Positions 25,436 through 33,788 of a DNA stretch of 64,000 bases are shown one piece after another. The number at the start of each line of letters is the position of its first letter. Within the stretch, counting starts at the first letter, position 1. A program made the translations under genes and the position numbers. This DNA is from an uncultured Porphyromonadaceae bacterium (GTDB taxonomy: Bacteria > Bacteroidota > Bacteroidia > Bacteroidales > Muribaculaceae). A model generated the notes under the pieces. It was not told the DNA's origin and made no database searches. It saw only the letters and a program-made list of their open reading frames with translations. The DNA lies in the NCBI GenBank assembly GCA_946187345.1, contig CAMHQD010000001.1:1-64000 (forward strand). Direction: 5' to 3'.

Positions 25436-26428
25436 ATGGCTTTTTTGACAAATGACAAGTTGACGATTGTCGGCGCCGCCGGCATGATCGGCTCGAACAT
25501 GGTGCAGACCGCCCTGATGATGGGGCTCACAAGTGAGATTTGCCTTTATGACGTGTTCTCGCCCGAAGGCGTGGCCGAGGAGATGCGTCAGAGCGGCTTC
25601 GGCGATGTGAAGATTGTCGCCACCACCGATCCCGAGGTGGCCTTCACCGGTGCCAAGTACATCATCAGCAGCGGCGGTGCTCCCCGCAAGGAGGGCATGA
25701 CGCGCGAGGACCTGCTCAAGGGCAACTGCGAGATCGCCGAGGGCCTGGGCAAGAACATCAAGCAATACTGCCCCGATGTGAAGCACGTCGTCATCATCTT
25801 CAACCCGGCCGACCTCACCGGTCTGGTGACCCTGCTTTATAGCGGCCTGAAGCCCGGCCAGGTAACTACGCTCGCCGGCCTTGACAGCACCCGCCTGCAG
25901 AGCGCGCTGGCCAAGAAGTTCAACGTGATGCAGAGCCAGGTGACCGGTTGCGCCACATACGGTGGCCACGGCGAGCAGATGGCCGTCTTTGGCTCGCGGG
26001 TGAAGATTGCCGGCAAGCCCCTCACCGACATCATCGGCACGCCGGAGTTCCCGGAGCAGGAGTGGGAAGACATGAAGGTTGCCGTCACCCAGGGCGGTGC
26101 CGCCATCATCAAGTTGCGCGGCCGCAGTTCGTTCCAGAGCCCGGCTTATCTCTCGGTGGAGATGATTCGCTCGGCCATGGGCGGTGAAAGTTTCCGCTAT
26201 CCCGTTGGAACCTACGTCCACAGCGGCAAATATGACCACATCATGATGGCCATGGACACCACCCTCGACAAGGACGGCGCCCACTACAACATCCCGCAGG
26301 GCACGCCCGAGGAGAACGCCAAACTCGACGCCAGTTACGAGCACCTGTGCAAGATGCGTGACGAACTCGTCACCCTGGGCATCGTGCCGCCCATCAGCGA
26401 GTGGAGCAAGGTCAACCCGAACCTCTAA
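25436..26428 (+). CDS. mdh: Malate dehydrogenase
   Basis: The NAD-dependent enzyme interconverts malate and oxaloacetate; in Bacteroidales it works mainly in the reductive branch from oxaloacetate to fumarate and succinate, feeding the methylmalonyl-CoA steps encoded at 15-20 kb. The 330-residue protein has the Rossmann motif VGAAGMIGSN, FNPADLTGLVTLL, and the LDSTRLQSALAKK substrate loop. The start MAFLTNDKLTIVG at 25436 fits Bacteroides Mdh and the promoter; the longer upstream frame crosses the promoter and is not used. Confidence 0.95.
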   Translation: MAFLTNDKLTIVGAAGMIGSNMVQTALMMGLTSEICLYDVFSPEGVAEEMRQSGFGDVKIVATTDPEVAFTGAKYIISSGGAPRKEGMTREDLLKGNCEIAEGLGKNIKQYCPDVKHVVIIFNPADLTGLVTLLYSGLKPGQVTTLAGLDSTRLQSALAKKFNVMQSQVTGCATYGGHGEQMAVFGSRVKIAGKPLTDIIGTPEFPEQEWEDMKVAVTQGGAAIIKLRGRSSFQSPAYLSVEMIRSAMGGESFRYPVGTYVHSGKYDHIMMAMDTTLDKDGAHYNIPQGTPEENAKLDASYEHLCKMRDELVTLGIVPPISEWSKVNPNL

Positions 26429-26439
26429 TTCATTAAGGT

Positions 26440-26605
26440 TTAGCGTTGAGCGTTTAGAGGTTTAGCCTCGCGCTATCACGCTCGGTGATAATGTAGAGCC
26501 TCGCAAAGGACGAGGCTCTACATTTCTTCCCATTTGCGATAGCAAATGGCTCAACCTCTAAAGGTTCAACCTCTCAACGCTCAACCTCTAAACATTCAAC
26601 TTTCC
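26440..26605. repeat. Intergenic palindromic repeat, family A copy 1
   Basis: Outer phrases GAGGTTTAGC and CTCAACCTCTAAAC, then CCTCGCGCTATCACGCTCGGTGATAAT, an extra GTAGAGCCTCG/CGAGGCTCTAC hairpin and CCATTTGC-GATA-GCAAATGG. The same design occurs at 61704-61828 and 62883-62996. Confidence 0.75.
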
Positions 26606-26606
26606 T

Positions 26607-27203
26607 ATGGAAATCAAGAGTGCAAAGTTTGTTATCAGCAATAGCGACCCGCGGCGGTGCCCCGACGGCGATTTGCCCGAGTATGCCTTCATCGGGCGCA
26701 GCAACGTGGGCAAGTCATCGCTCATCAATATGCTCACCGGCCGCAAAGGGTTGGCCAAGACCTCATCAACCCCCGGCAAGACGCTGCTCATCAACCACTT
26801 CGTCATCAACGACGAGTGGTATATCGTTGACCTGCCCGGTTATGGATACGCCCGCCGCGGCAAGGAGAGCCGCGAGGAGTTGTCACGCATGATTCGCGGC
26901 TACATCATGAGCCGCGAGCAGATGGTGTGCCTCTTTGTGCTCATCGACAGCCGTCACAAGCCGCAGCAAATCGACCTTGACTTCATGCAATGGCTTGGCG
27001 AGAACGAGGTGCCCTTCGCCATCGTGTTCACCAAACTCGACAAAATGGGCCCCAACGCCGGCAAAGCCGCCGTGGAGGCCTATAAGCAACAGTTAAGTGA
27101 GACGTGGGCCGAACTGCCGCCAATCTTCTTGACCAGCAGCGAGGACGGCCGCGGCCGCGACGAGTTGTTAGACTATATCGCTTCCATCAACGCGACGCTC
27201 TGA
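26607..27203 (+). CDS. engB: Ribosome biogenesis GTP-binding protein EngB/YsxC
   Basis: This essential small GTPase assists assembly of the large ribosomal subunit. The 198-residue protein has G1 [10 protein letters not shown], the switch segment TSSTPGKT, G3 [11 protein letters not shown] and G4 TKLDK. The start ATG directly follows repeat A. Its last 36 nt overlap the 3' end of the convergent SRPBCC gene. Confidence 0.95.
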   Translation: MEIKSAKFVISNSDPRRCPDGDLPEYAFIGRSNVGKSSLINMLTGRKGLAKTSSTPGKTLLINHFVINDEWYIVDLPGYGYARRGKESREELSRMIRGYIMSREQMVCLFVLIDSRHKPQQIDLDFMQWLGENEVPFAIVFTKLDKMGPNAGKAAVEAYKQQLSETWAELPPIFLTSSEDGRGRDELLDYIASINATL

Positions 27204-27641
27204 GGGCGTATATGGCAAACCGGCGAGCACTTGGCCCATCTTGGCCGTGGCGTCACGCAAGGGGCCGTCCACCATGCCACGCAGGAAAAATGGCAACTCA
27301 ACATTCAATTGAGCCTCAGCGTCAGTGACATTCTCGTCAATCGGCTGCAAGTCCACCTGCAGCGAAAACTTCAACGGTGACTGAGCCGCCACGTATGTCA
27401 CGCGGCTATTCTCCACACAATTCCGCACATCGGGCACTAATTGCACAGCGCCCATCGGACTATTGATGGCGATACCCTCGTCGGTTATCGTCACCTGTTG
27501 TAATTGTGAGCGCACGTTCTCGGGCAGGTCGGCCATCTTGTCGCCCAAGCGCTCAATCAATGTCGAAAGATGCGTCAGGCTATGATAAATCGCGCCCACC
27601 GGCGCGTTAATTGTTTGTTTCTCACTCTTGTAACTTTCCAT
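27168..27641 (-). CDS. SRPBCC (polyketide cyclase-like) family protein
   Basis: The 157-residue protein fits the START/SRPBCC helix-grip fold ([42 protein letters not shown]) and is the conserved partner of pyrE in Bacteroidales. Ligand and function are unknown. It lies downstream of pyrE on the same strand, 213 nt away, and its C-terminal codons overlap engB by 36 nt in the convergent direction. Confidence 0.7.
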   Translation of the reverse strand: MESYKSEKQTINAPVGAIYHSLTHLSTLIERLGDKMADLPENVRSQLQQVTITDEGIAINSPMGAVQLVPDVRNCVENSRVTYVAAQSPLKFSLQVDLQPIDENVTDAEAQLNVELPFFLRGMVDGPLRDATAKMGQVLAGLPYTPSERRVDGSDIV

Positions 27642-27722
27642 CTAAGAAGCGTATAAATTTATTTCCGAAAATTTCTGAATTTTATTAGACATAAGGACAT
27701 AAGAACCATAAGCCTCCCCCAA

Positions 27723-27744
27723 CCTCCTCCTAAAGGAGGGGGAG
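27723..27744. repeat. CCTCC/GGAGG-type palindrome
   Basis: CTCCTCCT-AA-AGGAGGGGGAG in the pyrE-SRPBCC gap; same class as 17532, 36227 and 39996. Confidence 0.5.
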
Positions 27745-27854
27745 TATAGAAATTACAATAGAAATGGGCGGAGGGCAAAATAATTTTGTTCTTTTGTTCT
27801 TTGGTCTAAATCTCTATATTTCACGGATTTTACGTGAGATAATTTTGGGGGGGC

Positions 27855-28520
27855 TCAGTCCAGTTCAATCTCGCCGGGAGTCCACCCCTCGGGGTCGTCA
27901 TGCCACTGCTTGAGCGACTCCACATCCTCCGGTTGAATCACACCGGCATCGAGTGCCATCTGAATCATTGCGCTATAGTTCGTCACACACGTCACCGGCA
28001 ACTTGGCCTTGCGCAACGCGCGCGCCGCCACCGGGAACTCATAATTGAACAACGCCACAACACCGGTCACGATGCCTCCGGCCTCCTCCACAGCCTGGGC
28101 CGCGCTCAAGCACGCTTTGCCCGTGATGAGCAAGTCCTCAATGATAACCACACGCTGCCCCGGCAAGATATTGCCCTCAATGCGGTTTTCGAGGCCGTGA
28201 TCCTTGGGCGTCTCACGGACGTACACATAAGGCAAACCAAGCACGTCGGCAACAATCGCGCCCATAGCGATTGCTCCGGTGGCGACACCGGCGACAACGT
28301 CCATCTCGCCGTATCCCGCAACCGCGCGCGCCAGTTCAAGTTTGATGGCGGCACGCACGTCAGGATGAGACAACGCCTGGCGATTGTCACTATAAATAGG
28401 ACTGTTCCAACCGCCGCCCCACACAAACGGGCTGTCCGGCTGCAACTTGAACGCGCCGATTTTCAACAACTTGCCGGCAATCAATAAATCTGTCTTAATC
28501 ATCTTCTCTGTGGTTTTCAT
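27855..28520 (-). CDS. pyrE: Orotate phosphoribosyltransferase
   Basis: The enzyme joins orotate and PRPP to orotidine monophosphate in pyrimidine synthesis. The 221-residue protein has GAFKLQPDSPFVWGGGWNSP, the catalytic loop ETPKDHGLENRIEG and the PRPP motif VVIIEDLLITGKACL (usual VDDVITTG, here with Leu-Leu in place of Val-Ile). The first ATG was kept; a second ATG lies six codons in. Promoter at 28533-28560, divergent from pnp. Confidence 0.93.
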   Translation of the reverse strand: MKTTEKMIKTDLLIAGKLLKIGAFKLQPDSPFVWGGGWNSPIYSDNRQALSHPDVRAAIKLELARAVAGYGEMDVVAGVATGAIAMGAIVADVLGLPYVYVRETPKDHGLENRIEGNILPGQRVVIIEDLLITGKACLSAAQAVEEAGGIVTGVVALFNYEFPVAARALRKAKLPVTCVTNYSAMIQMALDAGVIQPEDVESLKQWHDDPEGWTPGEIELD

Positions 28521-28532
28521 CTAATGAGAATA

Positions 28533-28560
28533 CAAAAGTAGCAAAAAAATCTATAACCAA
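28533..28560 (-). promoter_or_regulatory. Promoter of pyrE
   Basis: TACTTTTG (28533-28540) on the minus strand with a possible TTG at 28558-28560 (17-nt spacer, slightly short). Confidence 0.5.
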
Positions 28561-28643
28561 AAAACTAAAATGCCTCTCATTTCTTCTATTTCTCCTTTTC
28601 CACACATTTCTACTATACTATAAAGACTAAAAACGGGAAACTA

Positions 28644-28674
28644 TTGCGTAAACCGAAAATTTTCAGTACCTTTG
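28644..28674 (+). promoter_or_regulatory. Promoter of pnp
   Basis: TTG (28644-28646), 20-nt spacer, TACCTTTG (28667-28674), leader of about 35 nt. Confidence 0.65.
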
Positions 28675-28715
28675 CACGATTTTTTACATAAGGTTTATAT
28701 ATTTTTACAGTTTTT

Positions 28716-30989
28716 ATGTTGACACCTACAAAGAAAACCATCACCCTGCCCGACGGACGACAGATTACCCTCGAGACAGGCAAGCTTGCCAAGCAAGCCG
28801 ATGGAGCTGTTGAACTGCGCATGAACAACACGATGATTCTTGCGACAGTCACCTCGGCACAGGAAGCCGAGGAGGGGGCCGATTTCATGCCCCTCCAAGT
28901 CGAGTACAAGGAAAAGTACTCCGCATTCGGCCGCTATCCCGGCGGTTTCACCAAGCGCGAGGGACGCGCCAGCGACAACGAAGTGCTCACCGCACGCCTC
29001 GTTGACCGCGTGTTGCGCCCGCTGTTCCCAAGCAATTACCATGCCAACACCATCGTCCACATCATTCTCTTCTCGACCGACGGTGTTGACTGCCCCGACG
29101 CTCTGGCGGGCCTTGCCGCCAGCACGGCAATCGCCGTGAGCGATGTCCCGTTTGAGGAGCCTATCGCCGAGGTGCGCGTGGCGCGCATCGATGGCGAGTT
29201 TGTCATCAACCCCACCTTTGAGCAGATTGAGAAAGCCGATATTGAGCTGATGGTAGGTGCAACTTACGACAACATCATGATGGTGGAGGGCGAGATGAAC
29301 GAGGTGAGCGAGGACGAACTGATTGCTGCCCTCAAGGCCGCACACGAGGCCATCAAGCCCATGTGCCTGCTCCAAAAGGAACTCGCCAAGGAACTCGGCG
29401 TGGTCAAGCGCGAGTATTGCCACGAGACCAACGACGAGGAACTTCACGAGCGCATGAAGAAAGAGTGCTATCCCAAGTGCTATGAGATTGCCAAGGCCGG
29501 CTGCGCCGATAAGCACTGGCGCAACGACTCGTTCAAGAAAATCTTTGACGACTTCCTTGAGACCATCCCCGAGGACGACCGCGAGGCCCTCACCCCGATG
29601 CTCGCGCGCTACTACCACGACATCGAGCGTGACGCCGTGCGCCGTTGCATCCTCGACGAGCACATCCGTCTGGACGGCCGCCGCACCGACGAGATTCGCC
29701 CCATCTGGTGCGAGGTCGACTACCTGCCATACCCCCACGGCTCGGCTGTGTTCACCCGCGGCGAGACCCAGGCTCTGGCAACCGTCACCCTCGGCACCAA
29801 AGACGACGAGAAACTTGTAGATGACGTGATAAAGCGTTATGACGAGCGTTTCCTGCTCCACTATAACTTCCCCGGCTTTGCTACCGGCGAGGCAAAGGCT
29901 CCGCGCGGTGTGAGCCGTCGCGAGATTGGTCACGGCAACCTGGCCCACCGCGCCCTCAAGCGCATGTTCCCCGATGACTTCCCCTACACCTGCCGCATCG
30001 TCAGCGATATTCTCGAGAGCAACGGCTCGTCGAGCATGGCAACCGTCTGCGCCGGCACCCTCGCGCTGCTCGACGCCGGCGTCAAACTCAAGAAGCCCGT
30101 CGCTGGTATCGCCATGGGCCTTATCACCGACGAGGGCAACGTCAAGCACGCCGTGCTCAGCGACATCCTCGGCGATGAGGACCACCTGGGCGACATGGAC
30201 TTCAAGGTCACCGGCACCGTCGATGGCATCACCGCCACCCAGATGGACATCAAGTGCGACGGACTCCCCTACGAAATCCTCGAGCAGGCTCTCCAACAAG
30301 CCAAGCAGGCTCGCCTCCACATCCTTAATATCATCAACGAGACTATCCCCGCTCCGCGCGAGGACTACAAGCCTCACGTGCCGCGCATCGTCAAGATGAC
30401 CGTCGACAAGGAGTTTATCGGCGCCATCATCGGCAAGGGCGGCGAGGTCATCCAAAAGATGCAGGAAGAGACCGGAACCACCATCTCCATCGACGAGATC
30501 GACGGCCTCGGTTACATCGAGATCGCCAGCGCAAACAAGGACGGCATCGACGCCGCCGTGGAGCGCATCAAGGCTATTATCGCCGTGCCCGAGGAGGGCG
30601 CCATCTACACCGGCACCGTGCGCTCGATTCTCGAGTTTGGAGCCTTTGTCGAGTTTATGCCCGGCCGCGACGGTCTGCTTCACATCAGCGAAATCAGTTG
30701 GGACCGTCTGCCCGACATGGAGGCCAGCGGCCTGCATGAGGGTGACGAGGTCACCGTCAAACTCATCGAGATTGACAAGAAGACCGGCAAGTTCCGCCTC
30801 TCCATGCGCGCCCTGCAAGACAAACCCGAGGGCTACGAGAAGCCTCGCCGTCCGCAGGGAAACAATGGCGGCGGAAATCGCGGTCCACGTCGCGACGGCA
30901 ACGTCACAGCCCCACGCCGCGGCAATGACCACGGCCCACGCCGCGGCAACAACGACCGCCGTCGCCGCGACGACCGTGACGAAGATTGA
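28716..30989 (+). CDS. pnp: Polyribonucleotide nucleotidyltransferase (PNPase)
   Basis: PNPase degrades RNA 3' to 5' by phosphorolysis. The 757-residue protein has both RNase PH-like halves ([57 protein letters not shown]), a KH domain near 577-620 ([20 protein letters not shown]) and an S1 domain near 645-710 ([19 protein letters not shown]). The last about 45 residues form an Arg/Gly/Asn-rich tail with RGN and GPRRG repeats, probably an extra RNA-binding tail. It has its own promoter and a perfect terminator. Confidence 0.97.
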   Translation: MLTPTKKTITLPDGRQITLETGKLAKQADGAVELRMNNTMILATVTSAQEAEEGADFMPLQVEYKEKYSAFGRYPGGFTKREGRASDNEVLTARLVDRVLRPLFPSNYHANTIVHIILFSTDGVDCPDALAGLAASTAIAVSDVPFEEPIAEVRVARIDGEFVINPTFEQIEKADIELMVGATYDNIMMVEGEMNEVSEDELIAALKAAHEAIKPMCLLQKELAKELGVVKREYCHETNDEELHERMKKECYPKCYEIAKAGCADKHWRNDSFKKIFDDFLETIPEDDREALTPMLARYYHDIERDAVRRCILDEHIRLDGRRTDEIRPIWCEVDYLPYPHGSAVFTRGETQALATVTLGTKDDEKLVDDVIKRYDERFLLHYNFPGFATGEAKAPRGVSRREIGHGNLAHRALKRMFPDDFPYTCRIVSDILESNGSSSMATVCAGTLALLDAGVKLKKPVAGIAMGLITDEGNVKHAVLSDILGDEDHLGDMDFKVTGTVDGITATQMDIKCDGLPYEILEQALQQAKQARLHILNIINETIPAPREDYKPHVPRIVKMTVDKEFIGAIIGKGGEVIQKMQEETGTTISIDEIDGLGYIEIASANKDGIDAAVERIKAIIAVPEEGAIYTGTVRSILEFGAFVEFMPGRDGLLHISEISWDRLPDMEASGLHEGDEVTVKLIEIDKKTGKFRLSMRALQDKPEGYEKPRRPQGNNGGGNRGPRRDGNVTAPRRGNDHGPRRGNNDRRRRDDRDED

Positions 30990-31014
30990 TTTCATATCAT
31001 CCAGTAACTAAAAC

Positions 31015-31050
31015 AAGGGTCGGCATCAACAAATGATGCCGACCCTTTTT
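31015..31050 (+). terminator. Terminator of pnp
   Basis: Perfect 14-bp stem, AAGGGTCGGCATCA with TGATGCCGACCCTT around ACAAA, followed by T residues. Confidence 0.85.
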
Positions 31051-31057
31051 AGCGCTA

Positions 31058-31150
31058 TGTGCAAAGCGGCCACGTCGCAACAGAGTTGTGTGCAAAGCGG
31101 CCACGCCGCAACAGAGTTATGTGCAAAGCGGCCACGCCGCTTTGATATTC
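31058..31150. repeat. 31-bp tandem repeat, about 2.7 copies
   Basis: Units starting TGTGCAAAGCGGCCACG at 31058, 31089 and 31120, 31 bp apart and nearly identical; the third is cut so that CAAAGCGGC-CAC-GCCGCTTTG becomes a palindrome. A related palindrome lies at 50646-50674. Confidence 0.8.
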
Positions 31151-31274
31151 GCCATCAAGCGCATTTTTTATTACAAACCGTAACAAAAATGCAACAATTC
31201 ACGCATGAATATTCGGTTTTTCCGCGTTCTTATTTAATTATTGTTAATAGAGCTCATTTTTTCTCTTTCTTCTA

Positions 31275-31304
31275 TTGACATATAAAAAAAACGCTGTAAT
31301 TTTG
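31275..31304 (+). promoter_or_regulatory. Promoter of small RNA copy 2
   Basis: TTG (31275-31277), 19-nt spacer, TAATTTTG (31297-31304), 7 nt before the conserved RNA block. Confidence 0.65.
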
Positions 31305-31310
31305 CATCGG

Positions 31311-31460
31311 TTTTCATGGTATTAGTTTTTTAAGGTTATGAGTACGACCCTTGACGCTGGGAAGCGGCAATGGTTGGACCTTTTAAGAAAAAGGTTTGTT
31401 AATGGTACTTAAAGGTTAATTAGTTAAGCAATCCGCGACGTGATGCCGCGGATTTTCTTT
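31311..31460 (+). ncRNA. Putative small RNA, copy 2 of a two-copy family
   Basis: About 150 nt, with the same start TTTCATGGTATTAG...AAGGTTA and the same end (TGTTAATGGTA, GTTAAGCAATCC, GACGTGA) as the copy at 8672-8814, but a different middle (CGACCCTTGACGCTGGG and GGTTGGACC). It has its own promoter and terminator and no same-strand gene follows for kilobases, which supports an independent transcript. The remaining stretch up to 31735 shows only a GGGGCGACGCG/CGCGCCACCCC palindrome (about 31651-31675), perhaps a weak terminator for the gene ending at 31736. Confidence 0.65.
31430..31460 (+). terminator. Terminator of small RNA copy 2
   Basis: AATCCGCG and CGCGGATT pair across 9 nt, followed by TTCTTTT. 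Confidence 0.7.
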
Positions 31461-31735
31461 TGCCTGATTTCCATCGAGAAAGACAAGCATCTGTCAATCA
31501 ACAGTTTATACCTTTTCAAAAACAACAATTAATTCATTTAGGACAATGTTGTGAATAGCGACAGAAACGGGTGGTGGGAAGTTGTTGCGTGAGGATCGTT
31601 AGAGAGCCGGTGACGTGTTTGTGCCCACGGAGGACGGCACGTGTGTTACAAAACAGTCGGGGCGACGCGTCACGCGCCACCCCGGCAATCAAATGTGTGT
31701 AATAAAAACGTTATGAAATGAGAAATCTATGATAG

Positions 31736-33556
31736 TTACCAGGGGCGCCCGCCACCGGGACCGAAGCCACCGCCACCCATACTGCCGCTGACGGCAATAG
31801 AGGCTGTGACATCTGCGCTTTGGCTTCCGCCACTGAGGGTGCAGCCGGTGGTGAGACTGTAGAACGATGTTCCGCCGGAAGCGGTGGAGCCGCTGCGAAG
31901 CGTATAACTCGAGCCACTCTTGAGCGATGGTGATGAAATCATCAATGCGCTTGCACTGCTGCTCGGGGTGACGTAGTGCAAGATGGCCTGCGTGCCGCTG
32001 ACAAGGCCTATTTTCAAGCCATTGGATGTGCTACAGGTCACGCTTGCCTGTTTTGATGATGAGTTCACCTCCTGCATATTGCCACCGCAAGCGATGACTG
32101 TACCACCGTTGATGTAACAGGTGTATCCCTCGGCGGCATCTATACCGCACTCCGCTCCGCCGGCACCTTCAGCAACGGTAACGCCTCCGCTGAAATAGAG
32201 GTTCTTGTTGGCGTCTATGCCGTCGTTGCCCGTCGCGTGGGCATAGACCGCGCCGCCGCTGATAGTAAGGTTGCCGGCGCTGTTGATAGCGTCATCGTAG
32301 CAGTAACTCTCGATTATACCGCCATCAATGGTGATAATGCCTTTGCTCTCAATACCCTCACTACCTTCGCCACCGCTACAACGCACAATCACTTTGCCTC
32401 CGTTGAAGGTGATGTCGCCATCGGCTTTTATACCCTTGGGCGATACGCTATATGTTCCACTCTCCTTTTTCTGGCCGGTAGTAATCACTCGCACGGTGCC
32501 GCCATTGATGGTGATTGTGCCGTCACAGTTGAGACCTTTGCCACCGATACCAGTGCTTGAAAGGAGCATTTCGCCGCCGTTGATGACAATCTCGCCGTCT
32601 GCTTTAACACCGGCGCAGGCGGTATAATCGTTGTCCTCCTCGTCAAGTTCATAGCCGCCTGTGGTGAGCACAGTGGTGCGGCCGCCGTCCACTTGCACAT
32701 ATCCATCGGAACTGATGCCCTTGTCGGCGGTGCCGCTCACGATAGCGTTAATCACTCCGCCAGTGATGATAACCGCATCGTTACCGCGAATAGCGTTGCC
32801 GCTTGAAGCGTCGACATAGACATTACTGCCGGGCATGAATCGCACATAATCATCGCTGCGCACCCCGGCCTTGCAGTTAGCGTCTATCGAGAGAGTGCCC
32901 TTGCCACTGAACACCAGTTGACCCTCACTGAAGAGGCATGCTTTCATATCCTCGCCATCTACAACGTCGGTATATGAAGTGCCATCCGTCAATGAGTTGT
33001 CACTACCATCAGTAACAACGATAAAGGTGCGTTTCTTGCTCTGATTGTTAATTGCGGCACCGGTGGGGTTTGTAATGTGCGCGCCATTGAGTTCAATAGA
33101 TTGCTTACGGGCACTATAAAGTTTGAAATTGCCATTGGTCGTTGTGCCACTGAGAACATAGCGCACGATCTCGTCAGTCGTATTGTTGACCGTAACATGA
33201 TTACCGCTGACAGCAGTTGTCGCATTGTCATCGCCGGTGACAACGGCATCTCCACCGGTGCTATAAGTGATATATATGGTGCGGTCAAAAGTCGCATTCT
33301 CGATATAATCCTCGTCTGCGGCATCAACGGTCACTGTTTCGCTCAAAGCGCTCTTGTCGACAGCAATCTTGAATGTCGCCACATCGCCGGCAGTGGTGAC
33401 TCCAGAAAGGACATCAGCGGCTGCGGTGGTTGTGGCGGAGGTATTGCCATCGTCATTTGACGTTGAGTCGCTTGTTGGTTCGTTGCTCTTGTTACACGCA
33501 CCCATTATGATGGTTGTCGCTGTAACCGACAGGATAAGAAATCGGGTAAATATCAT
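31736..33556 (-). CDS. Cthe_2159-like carbohydrate-binding lipoprotein
   Basis: The 606-residue protein has a lipoprotein signal (MIFTRFLILSVTATTIIMGAC; lipobox MGAC, Cys21) and a Ser/Thr/Asp-rich linker, then a long run of beta-helix-like repeats of the form GxITIDGGxI/xxAINSxGNxxISGGxVxA, ending in a Gly-rich tail (GGGGFGPGGG). This fits the Cthe_2159/DUF4353 right-handed beta-helix family, reported to bind cellulose or pectin-like polysaccharides. The ligand here is unknown. The start at 33556 gives a proper signal peptide. It is transcribed alone. Confidence 0.75.
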   Translation of the reverse strand: MIFTRFLILSVTATTIIMGACNKSNEPTSDSTSNDDGNTSATTTAAADVLSGVTTAGDVATFKIAVDKSALSETVTVDAADEDYIENATFDRTIYITYSTGGDAVVTGDDNATTAVSGNHVTVNNTTDEIVRYVLSGTTTNGNFKLYSARKQSIELNGAHITNPTGAAINNQSKKRTFIVVTDGSDNSLTDGTSYTDVVDGEDMKACLFSEGQLVFSGKGTLSIDANCKAGVRSDDYVRFMPGSNVYVDASSGNAIRGNDAVIITGGVINAIVSGTADKGISSDGYVQVDGGRTTVLTTGGYELDEEDNDYTACAGVKADGEIVINGGEMLLSSTGIGGKGLNCDGTITINGGTVRVITTGQKKESGTYSVSPKGIKADGDITFNGGKVIVRCSGGEGSEGIESKGIITIDGGIIESYCYDDAINSAGNLTISGGAVYAHATGNDGIDANKNLYFSGGVTVAEGAGGAECGIDAAEGYTCYINGGTVIACGGNMQEVNSSSKQASVTCSTSNGLKIGLVSGTQAILHYVTPSSSASALMISSPSLKSGSSYTLRSGSTASGGTSFYSLTTGCTLSGGSQSADVTASIAVSGSMGGGGFGPGGGRPW

Positions 33557-33703
33557 AGCGTCAAATTTTAGTGGGTGAAACAATAATAATACAGTGATCA
33601 CTAAAATAATAACGCAAGCGATTTTATGTTCTTATTCAGCATTAAACCAACGCCGAAGTCTTTTCAACCAATGGCTATATTTTGCAAGACCAATGGAATA
33701 ATT

Positions 33704-33754
33704 GCGGGGACGGTTCTTGTGTTTCACTTGCTGAAACACAAGAACCGTCCCCGC
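33704..33754. repeat. Perfect 23-bp inverted repeat (REP-like)
   Basis: Arms starting GCGGGGACGGTTCTTG (33704-33726) and ending CAAGAACCGTCCCCGC (33732-33754) are perfect complements around CTTGC; a partial third copy (TTCAAGAACCGGTC) follows. The GGGGACGGTTCT motif resembles REP sequences linked to REP-associated tyrosine transposases; no such transposase is in the window. Confidence 0.75.
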
Positions 33755-33788
33755 GTTCAAGAACCGGTCTGGCAAACAGGACAGGGCC

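Noticed and set aside
28695-30995. Very long open frame antisense to pnp (about 766 codons)
   Set aside because: It is a mirror of the C-ending codon use of the strongly supported pnp gene. It lacks family motifs, promoter and sensible composition (runs of Val, Ala, Asp, His).
31058-31150. 31-bp repeats as CRISPR
   Set aside because: The units are directly adjacent with no spacers, so this is a tandem repeat.
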